A program made the position numbers and the translations under genes. From CAZRUA01 sp964603125 (GTDB lineage: Bacteria > Bacteroidota > Bacteroidia > B-17B0 > Aurantibacillaceae): a stretch of DNA of 9,924 bases. Under the pieces are notes generated by a model, which ran no database searches, had not been told where the DNA came from, and worked only from the letters and a program-made list of their open reading frames with translations. The stretch covers positions 1-9,924 of the forward strand of contig CAZRUA010000122.1 of NCBI GenBank assembly GCA_964603125.1, given 5' to 3'. Positions 5,085 through 9,924 of the stretch are shown piece by piece (within the stretch, counting starts at the first letter, position 1; each line of letters starts with the position of its first letter).

Positions 5085-5909
5085 TTACCCAACATTCTCC
5101 AAAACCTTCCTCACGCTTCCATACTTCAAAAGCGCAACCTTTGCCGTATCGTAGTTCAACTTTTTTGAGGATTGCAAAATCATCTTCACGCCACGGTCAA
5201 CCAATTTATTATTGCTTAATTGCATATCCACCATTTTGTTGCCTTTTACATGCCCTAGTTTAATCATCACCGAAGTAGAAAGCATATTTAAAACCAGCTT
5301 TTGTGCAGTGCCCGATTTCATGCGCGTGCTGCCAGTAACAAACTCAGGACCTACAACTACTTCAATAGGAAACTTTGCCACTTGTGCCACTTTGCTTCCT
5401 TTGTTACATGTAATACAGGCTGTGGTAATATTGTTTTCGTTACATTTTTCTAAACCTCCTACAACATAAGGGGTTGAACCACTTGCTGCAATGCCAAGCA
5501 CTACATCTTTACTTGTAATTTTATATTTCTTTAAATCTTTCCAAGCTTGTTTGGTATCATCTTCGGCAAACTCAACCGCTTTGCGTATGGCAGCGTCTCC
5601 ACCTGCAATAATTCCAACCACTCTTCCGTGGGCTATACCATAAGTTGGCGGACATTCGGAAGCATCCACAATTCCTAATCTTCCGCTTGTGCCAGCTCCA
5701 ATGTAGAAAAGTCGGCCGCCTTGTTGCATTTTTTCAACTACCACTTTAACCAGCTTTTCAATTTTAGGAATTTCTTTTTCAATAGCATTAGGAACCGTTT
5801 TATCTTCCTTGTTCATGTTTTTTAGTAATGAACTAATACTCATTTTTTCTAAATGATTGTATTTAGAAGAGGCTTCCGTTGTTCTTGTATCGACTGCTTG
5901 TTTAGCCAT
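5085..5909 (-). CDS. murQ: N-acetylmuramic acid 6-phosphate etherase
   Basis: MurQ cleaves the lactyl ether of MurNAc-6-phosphate to give GlcNAc-6-phosphate and D-lactate in cytoplasmic peptidoglycan recycling. The 274 residues hold one SIS (sugar isomerase) domain. RLFYIGAGTSGRLGIVDASE (66-85) followed by CPPTY is the family signature and includes the catalytic glutamate (Glu85, equivalent to Glu83 of E. coli). AVEFAEDD (111-118) carries the likely second acidic residue. AASGSTPYV (141-149) and EFVTGSTRMKSGTAQKLVLN (189-208) are the conserved phosphate-binding and active-site segments. The length is slightly under the roughly 298 residues of E. coli MurQ because the C-terminus is shorter. 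The ATG overlaps the end of ppa by eight bases, so the two are very likely co-transcribed and coupled. No MurNAc transporter or kinase is adjacent in the window. Confidence 0.95.
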   Translation of the reverse strand: MAKQAVDTRTTEASSKYNHLEKMSISSLLKNMNKEDKTVPNAIEKEIPKIEKLVKVVVEKMQQGGRLFYIGAGTSGRLGIVDASECPPTYGIAHGRVVGIIAGGDAAIRKAVEFAEDDTKQAWKDLKKYKITSKDVVLGIAASGSTPYVVGGLEKCNENNITTACITCNKGSKVAQVAKFPIEVVVGPEFVTGSTRMKSGTAQKLVLNMLSTSVMIKLGHVKGNKMVDMQLSNNKLVDRGVKMILQSSKKLNYDTAKVALLKYGSVRKVLENVG

Positions 5910-6522
5910 TTTTAAATTTGGTATTGTAATCGTTAATACTACGTTTTATTACTTCATGCGCTTCGGCTTTGTTGTAGATGTGGGTTATTTCACAAATGTT
6001 TTCGGTTAAGCCCGGCATGTTTTTATACGTTAAAAAGTAATGTTTAAGGCGTCGAATAATTGGTTCGGGACAATCTTGTATATCTTTCCATTCGGTAAAA
6101 ATTTCGTCTTGTGCCATAACGGCAATGATTTTGTCGTCGGCCTCGTTTTTATCAATCATTCTAAAACCACCAATAGGAATGGCTTCTAAAATAATATCGC
6201 CACTATTAATGTTACGCTCGGTTAACACTAAAATATCCAAAGGGTCGCCATCGCCTTTCATTTCTTTTCTTCCTGTTTTTTCACAGGCATATTCGGCAAC
6301 CGTTTGTCCGCAATAGGTTTGCGGAATAAAACCATATAAAGCAGGAATGATGTTGGAGAATTTTTGAGGTCGGTCAACTTTGCGGTAACCCGTTTCTTTA
6401 TCAATTTCGTATTTTACACTATCAGTAGGTACTATCTCAATGTAGGCAGTAAGGCTTTCGGGACAGTTTTTTCCGTAAGGAATACCGTGCCAAGGATGCG
6501 GTTTGTACAAAGGTATGTTCAT
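5902..6522 (-). CDS. ppa: Inorganic pyrophosphatase, family I
   Basis: This cytoplasmic enzyme hydrolyses pyrophosphate to phosphate with Mg2+, pulling biosynthetic reactions forward. At 206 residues it is slightly longer than the E. coli enzyme (about 175). The active-site residues are all present: Lys37 and Glu39 in VKYEIDKETG, Arg51 in KVDRPQ, the YGFIPQTY segment (63-70), the signature GDGDPLD with Asp91, Asp93 and Asp96, Asp124 and Asp129 or 130 with Lys131 in MIDKNEADDKII, and Tyr166-Lys167 in HYFLTYK. The order and spacing match the family, so it should be active. It is the first gene of a pair with murQ. A GC-rich palindrome lies upstream between it and mqnB, and I see no convincing promoter in the 115-base gap, so transcription may begin there or continue from mqnB. 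Confidence 0.95.
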   Translation of the reverse strand: MNIPLYKPHPWHGIPYGKNCPESLTAYIEIVPTDSVKYEIDKETGYRKVDRPQKFSNIIPALYGFIPQTYCGQTVAEYACEKTGRKEMKGDGDPLDILVLTERNINSGDIILEAIPIGGFRMIDKNEADDKIIAVMAQDEIFTEWKDIQDCPEPIIRRLKHYFLTYKNMPGLTENICEITHIYNKAEAHEVIKRSINDYNTKFKNG

Positions 6523-6584
6523 TTTTATTTTAGTGTTATATAATGGTTCAATTTATTTTTATTCCATAAAAGGTTATTCTTTAG

Positions 6585-6626
6585 ATTCTGAATCGTTCGC
6601 TCCGCCGCGGCGGAGCGAATCAGAAT
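6585..6626. repeat. GC-rich palindromic repeat with a 24-nt perfect core
   Basis: The core, 6596-6619, is TTCGCTCCGCCG (6596-6607) followed by its exact reverse complement. The flanks ATTCTGA (6585-6591) and TCAGAAT (6620-6626) also pair, leaving ATCG as a bulge. The right edge continues to TCAGAATGACG, the reverse complement of CGTCATTCTGA, which from memory is a common Bacteroidota intergenic repeat end. It begins 11 bases beyond the mqnB stop but has no T-tract on the minus strand, so it is a repeat element more than a canonical terminator; it could still stabilise or end the mqnB transcript. Confidence 0.85.
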
Positions 6627-6637
6627 GACGTTAAGAA

Positions 6638-7306
6638 TTATTCATTCGATGATATATTTTCAATAAAGTTAATTGTCCAAAGGTTTAAGTTTTCAATTGC
6701 TTCTTTCATTTTCCAGTTGGCTTTGTTGCGGGGTTCGACGTAGTTTGACACCGCGCGTATTTGAAAATAGTTTGGGTGATGCATACAGCAGCGCATAAAG
6801 GCAGCCCCTTCCATACTTTCGAGCACATTGCCAAAAAGCATTTTTGCATCAGCAATACTTTTTTCGTTGCCATGTACTTTATTTACTGTAATGGCTTTTG
6901 AGGTTTTTAATTGTGTTATTGCAGGGTAGGAGGTAGCGCTTTTGTTGATGAAAAACGAATGGCTTGGTAATTCCATGTGCACAATTGGAATAAAAAGATC
7001 TTTGTTTTCGGCACCAAGTTCGGCAATGCAATCCTGTGTAATGTTAAATAAGCTGCCAAGTTCGGCGCTAGTATCAAAAGTACCGGCAACGCCCAGGTTT
7101 AAAATTAAATCAAAATCATTTAGCTTTTCTTGCGCCAAGTAATACGTTGTTTCAACCATACCTACACCCGTAATTAAAACCTTAAGCTCAAGAGCATTGT
7201 TTTTATGATGTATAGCGTTTTTAGTAGTATCTACATCAAGCCCCAAGTGTTTTAAAAAGGGAGCAATTTCAAAATGAGTAGCAGCAACAATAAATACTTT
7301 TGTCAT
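6638..7306 (-). CDS. mqnB: Futalosine hydrolase (futalosine nucleosidase)
   Basis: MqnB removes the base from futalosine to give dehypoxanthine futalosine in the alternative (futalosine) route to menaquinone, the main respiratory quinone of Bacteroidota. The 222-residue protein has the nucleoside phosphorylase/MTAN fold: VFIVAATHFEIAPFL at the start, the GVGMVETTY turn (47-55), LNLGVAGTF (69-77), the nucleoside-binding SMEGAAFMR (164-172) with its key glutamate, and the C-terminal IRAVSNYVEPRN...NW (183-198), which is characteristic of futalosine hydrolases rather than MTA/SAH nucleosidases. I chose the ATG at 7306; a TTG three codons upstream is an unnecessary alternative. No other mqn gene is visible here. 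It leads the leftward run, 115 bases ahead of ppa. Confidence 0.88.
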   Translation of the reverse strand: MTKVFIVAATHFEIAPFLKHLGLDVDTTKNAIHHKNNALELKVLITGVGMVETTYYLAQEKLNDFDLILNLGVAGTFDTSAELGSLFNITQDCIAELGAENKDLFIPIVHMELPSHSFFINKSATSYPAITQLKTSKAITVNKVHGNEKSIADAKMLFGNVLESMEGAAFMRCCMHHPNYFQIRAVSNYVEPRNKANWKMKEAIENLNLWTINFIENISSNE

Positions 7307-7566
7307 GATAAACAAAATTACTCATTTAAAGCCGTTTTATTAGCTCAATAGGTTAAATTATAAATAAGTGTTTGTTTATAAATTGGGGTTTTGATAGGTG
7401 GTTGACTTGAAGCTTGAATTAATAGAAGTAGATCCTGTTTGATAATGGCTAAGTATTTAAAGGAATTGTCTTTTAAATTGGACCACTTATTGGATAATTA
7501 GTGCCAGTTATTATAATGTATGTTATTTATTGAGCATCATAACTTAGTTTAGACTAAAAATTGTGT
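7307..7566. other. Divergent intergenic region with no identifiable gene
   Basis: This 260-base AT-rich spacer separates mqnB (leftward) from the putative lipoprotein gene (rightward) and must hold both promoters. TAATTTTG (minus strand, 7320-7313) fits the -7 consensus just ahead of mqnB but has no -33 element at a normal distance. I see no convincing promoter for the rightward gene, no hairpin and no short coding frame with support. Confidence 0.5.
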
Positions 7567-8295
7567 ATGAAACATCTAATTGTATTATGTGCATTAGTCT
7601 TTTTATCTTGTAAAAAGGATAGTCTGGGCAATGAAAGTAAGTTGAATAATACAACTGTTAGTCAAAGTACTGTTAAAATTGACGGGCAGTTCAAAGTAAT
7701 AAGGAGAAATTTTATGAATGCGTTTACTGAGATCTATACTGCTGCAGAGTTTAATAATGCTACCGGCATCTATTCTTTAGATACATTTAGTGTAAATGTT
7801 GGAAATGTTAAATTGAATAATATTTCTATGTTAGAGTATTTAGATCTTAATATTAACTCCTATCTTGATACAACAAAGCAATTGCCAAGTTTACCAGTTT
7901 TAATTGATGTTTCAGGGCAAGGTACATTTCCTCAAACACAAATTCAAGGAAGCGTAGGTTCTTTCCCTGTGTTTACAGAAAGCCTTCTTATTCCAGATAG
8001 CGTGCAATTGGCAAATGGATTTAGTATTAATTTCACAAACATTTTAAATAGTGATTCGGTTTTCGTTTATATTACTAGAGTTGTAAATTGGTATGAGAAA
8101 TTCTATAAATCATTTCCAGTAAATGGTAATAGTTGCACTGTTACTATTTTACCTAGTGATATAGCTTTTTTAAATAATTCCCCTCATGCTGATATATATA
8201 TTTATTCTACGAAAACGGAGTACAAAACAGTTAATAATTTGAATTTCAAGATGAAATATTATGATGGTCATTTTAAGCAGATGATTTTACATTAA
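7567..8295 (+). CDS. Putative lipoprotein of unknown function
   Basis: The 242-residue product starts MKHLIVLCALVFLSCKKD: a short signal peptide whose Cys15 follows Leu-Ser, a plausible lipobox. The Lys-Lys-Asp after the cysteine resembles the charged export signal of surface-exposed Bacteroidota lipoproteins, so an outer-membrane location is likely. The rest is rich in Asn, Ser, Thr and Val with alternating hydrophobic residues, suggesting a beta-sandwich or jelly-roll. I see no enzyme motif or named domain. The ATG at 7567 is preferred to the TTG at 7561 because it begins directly at the charged n-region. The gene stands alone between 260 bases of upstream spacer and a converging repeat protein. 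No clear promoter match or terminator was found. Confidence 0.75.
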   Translation: MKHLIVLCALVFLSCKKDSLGNESKLNNTTVSQSTVKIDGQFKVIRRNFMNAFTEIYTAAEFNNATGIYSLDTFSVNVGNVKLNNISMLEYLDLNINSYLDTTKQLPSLPVLIDVSGQGTFPQTQIQGSVGSFPVFTESLLIPDSVQLANGFSINFTNILNSDSVFVYITRVVNWYEKFYKSFPVNGNSCTVTILPSDIAFLNNSPHADIYIYSTKTEYKTVNNLNFKMKYYDGHFKQMILH

Positions 8296-8428
8296 CATAA
8301 AATGATAAATCTAATTTACAGAAACTAATAAACTTAAGTAATAAACATGTAAAAAATCTATTTGTTCTTTCAAACAGCTCACCCTAAAAATAGGTTTTCA
8401 TAAGCTATAGAACATATTGCCTGTTAAA

Positions 8429-9172
8429 CTAATTAATTAAAACACCTTTATCCCATCGTTCCTGACGAGTAATAACACCTACATTATTATAAAATATTGA
8501 GGGCCCGTCTTTCACATATTCCTTATTTAGTAATGTATAATTTATAGTTTCTTTAATTTGAGCATTCTCATAAAAGGAAGTTATGTTTAAAACAGAGTCG
8601 TTATTGCTATAAAACTCAATTAAACTGTCGTTACCCAAGTTATTTTTCCATGCTACGGTTTTATTATTAGTTATAGTATCTCTATAACCTGTGCGGGTTA
8701 TTCTTTGTTTATTATCCCATTTAGTACATTTAACATCTGTATTATTTACATATAGAATTTCTTCTATAACTTGACCGGATCTAATATAAACAAACCATTG
8801 ACCGCTTTTCTGCCCCATATTGTAATTGCCTTTTTGATATAAAAGATTTTCTGTAAAATACTCAGCAAACAGCCCGTTTAAAGTGTCATTTTTAAAGTTG
8901 TATTGTAGTTTATATGGAAACGAATTGTGTTGGTAAAATATCAATTCACCATTTAGACGTTTATTTTTAACGTTCGCTACAAGTAGAAGTCTCGCTTTCT
9001 TTTTCTTATTTTCATAAACAAACCACTCACCATCTTCTACATTAGGTTTTAAGTAATAAATTATTTTTCTATCCACATTCCTTTTGTCACTCAAATCGGT
9101 GTAATGAACTTGAGATATTGATTTTACATTTATAATACTAAGAAAAAAAAATAAAAATATAACTTTATACAT
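8429..9172 (-). CDS. Secreted MORN/YwqK-like repeat protein
   Basis: The 247-residue protein has a signal peptide (MYKVIFLFFFLSIINVKSIS, probable cleavage before Gln21). The mature part carries repeats of the MORN_2/YwqK type, in which an xGxW or xGxL turn is followed by aromatic residues: EDGEWFVYEN (46-55), LNGELIFYQ (73-81), LNGLFAEYF (98-106), KSGQWFVYIRSG (122-133) and KDGPSIFYNN (221-230). Such repeats form extended beta-hairpin stacks. The family is often labelled YwqK antitoxin by homology with the Bacillus WXG-toxin operon, but in Bacteroidota these are usually standalone exported proteins, and no partner toxin is visible here, so I would not call it an antitoxin. It lies 79 bases downstream of the T9SS cargo gene, which appears to have its own terminator. 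Confidence 0.75.
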   Translation of the reverse strand: MYKVIFLFFFLSIINVKSISQVHYTDLSDKRNVDRKIIYYLKPNVEDGEWFVYENKKKKARLLLVANVKNKRLNGELIFYQHNSFPYKLQYNFKNDTLNGLFAEYFTENLLYQKGNYNMGQKSGQWFVYIRSGQVIEEILYVNNTDVKCTKWDNKQRITRTGYRDTITNNKTVAWKNNLGNDSLIEFYSNNDSVLNITSFYENAQIKETINYTLLNKEYVKDGPSIFYNNVGVITRQERWDKGVLIN

Positions 9173-9215
9173 AATTTAAAATTATCTTTTATAACAAGTG
9201 ATTTTAATTTCCTAT

Positions 9216-9242
9216 AAAACCTTATGCTAAAGATAAGGCTTT
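9216..9242 (-). terminator. Weak intrinsic terminator after the T9SS cargo gene
   Basis: On the minus strand, CCTTAT (9238-9233) and ATAAGG (9225-9220) form a 6-bp stem with a seven-base loop. A one-base mismatch and further A-T pairs follow, with the T-run TTTT at 9219-9216. The hairpin begins about 13 bases past the stop of the cargo gene. The stem is short, so termination is probable rather than certain. Confidence 0.45.
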
Positions 9243-9251
9243 AATTGCAAT

Positions 9252-9924
9252 TTAATCAATTAGTATTTTCGTTGTGGAGCTGCCGCACTTTAAAAAGTAA
9301 ACACCACTTTGCAAAAAGCTAACATCAATTTGGTGTTTTGTGTTTAATAATTTTGTGTTATAAGCCAAACGACCACTAATATCAAATATTTGTAAGTTGT
9401 TGTTGGATGTTTGTTGTTCGGTGGTGATTGTAAAAACACCATGGCTAGGGTTGGGAGAAATATTTAAATATTGTTTATTATTAAAATCATTCAAACCAAT
9501 AGTACCACAAGCTACAACGTTTACTCTAACACTATCATAAGATACAACTGAGCATTGTGTTTTTTGCACATAATAAGTTGTACTTACAGTAGGATTGACT
9601 TTAGGATTTGGACTGTATTGATTATCAATATATAGATTTGGTGTCCAAATGTAATTGCTTGCACTATCTAAGTTGTTTCCTATTGTTAACGTATCGCAAT
9701 CTTGAATTGTAGTATCATTGACTACAACAACAGGTTTTATTTCTTCTATGCTTACATCGTCAATTAAATGCCATGTTGAATTTATATTCTGTTGCGTTGA
9801 ATCAATACAAAGCATGTTGTCATCAAAAAAATTTCCAATAATAAGATAGTCTTCGCCTCCTAAAGCATTATAAACTCCCCCAACTTCATACCAGTTTAAT
9901 GTATCATTTATGTTTGCACCATCT
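9252..9924 (-). CDS. Type IX secretion cargo protein, C-terminal part (5' end beyond the right edge)
   Basis: The frame is open to the window edge, giving at least 223 residues; the ATG at 9815 is internal. Visible residues 1-60 include LNWYEVGGVYNALGGEDYLIIGNFF and STWHLIDDVSI, typical of a jelly-roll module in large secreted Bacteroidota proteins. Residues about 67-137 (DTTIQDCDTLTI to DSVRVNVVACG, with YIWTPN and TTYYVQ) form a PKD/Ig-like domain common in gliding- and T9SS-associated proteins. Residues about 153-223 are a type A Por secretion sorting domain: NISPNPSHGVFTI, LQIFDISGRL, VSFLQSGVYFLK and a short lysine-containing tail. This domain targets the protein through the type IX system, after which it is usually cleaved and the protein is anchored or released. 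The N-terminal function is not visible. A weak terminator follows the stop. Confidence 0.9.
   Translation of the reverse strand, partial: DGANINDTLNWYEVGGVYNALGGEDYLIIGNFFDDNMLCIDSTQQNINSTWHLIDDVSIEEIKPVVVVNDTTIQDCDTLTIGNNLDSASNYIWTPNLYIDNQYSPNPKVNPTVSTTYYVQKTQCSVVSYDSVRVNVVACGTIGLNDFNNKQYLNISPNPSHGVFTITTEQQTSNNNLQIFDISGRLAYNTKLLNTKHQIDVSFLQSGVYFLKCGSSTTKILID

Noticed and set aside
5212..5469. Plus-strand open frame inside murQ
   Set aside because: It is antisense to conserved MurQ sequence, with no start signal and no recognisable protein features.
6585..6626. GC-rich palindrome as the mqnB intrinsic terminator
   Set aside because: The stem is strong, but no T-tract follows on the minus strand; its edge matches a dispersed repeat end instead.
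7307..7315. TTG start giving mqnB three extra residues
   Set aside because: An ATG at 7306 starts exactly where the family begins; the extra residues add nothing.
7313..7320. TAATTTTG on the minus strand as a leaderless mqnB promoter
   Set aside because: It matches the -7 element, but no TTG lies 17-23 bases upstream, so support is insufficient.
7561..7566. TTG start for the lipoprotein gene
   Set aside because: The ATG two codons later starts a standard signal peptide.
8383..8398. Small hairpin CCTA-AAAA-TAGG followed by TTTT as a terminator
   Set aside because: A 4-bp stem is too weak, and such structures arise often by chance in AT-rich sequence.

Overview
The window looks like AT-rich chromosomal DNA of a member of the Bacteroidota. 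The evidence is a Por/type IX secretion C-terminal sorting domain at the right edge, two good matches to the phylum's unusual promoter (TTG, about 19-20 bp, TAnnTTTG), a lipoprotein with a Cys-Lys-Lys-Asp start, several secreted proteins of unknown function, few Shine-Dalgarno sequences, and a futalosine hydrolase typical of lineages that make menaquinone by the futalosine route. I cannot place it below phylum level.

Layout. Positions 2-1627 (+) hold the 3' part of a WD40-repeat/caspase (peptidase C14) fusion, interrupted by one in-frame TAA at 704-706; the catalytic His and Cys are intact downstream of it. A short spacer with two degenerate repeats leads to a 148-residue conserved protein with paired cysteines (1752-2198, +). 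Next is a minus-strand toxin-antitoxin operon, 3421 to 2278: an HTH-Panacea (PanA-type) antitoxin overlapping a RelE/ParE-like toxin. Its leader holds a perfect 26-bp inverted repeat, and its promoter carries two palindromes that could be operators. Divergent from it is a 90-residue secreted protein (3691-3963, +) with a near-consensus promoter and a strong, probably bidirectional terminator.

Positions 7306 down to 4033 (-) hold four genes in one direction: futalosine hydrolase (mqnB), inorganic pyrophosphatase (ppa), N-acetylmuramate-6-phosphate etherase (murQ, overlapping ppa) and a secreted protein of unknown function. A GC-rich 24-nt perfect palindrome separates mqnB from ppa, and a 15-unit heptanucleotide tandem array fills the gap after murQ. 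The right end holds a putative lipoprotein (7567-8295, +), a secreted MORN/YwqK-repeat protein (9172-8429, -) and the C-terminal part of a T9SS cargo protein running off the right edge (9252-9924, -).

The genes do not form one pathway. ppa and murQ are probably co-transcribed housekeeping genes. The toxin-antitoxin pair and the caspase are accessory, conflict-type genes. The intergenic regions are rich in Bacteroidota-style repeats (heptamer array, CGTCATT hairpins, TCGAG repeat). I found no rRNA, tRNA, CRISPR array, transposase or phage gene, and no gene-free stretch longer than 300 bases.
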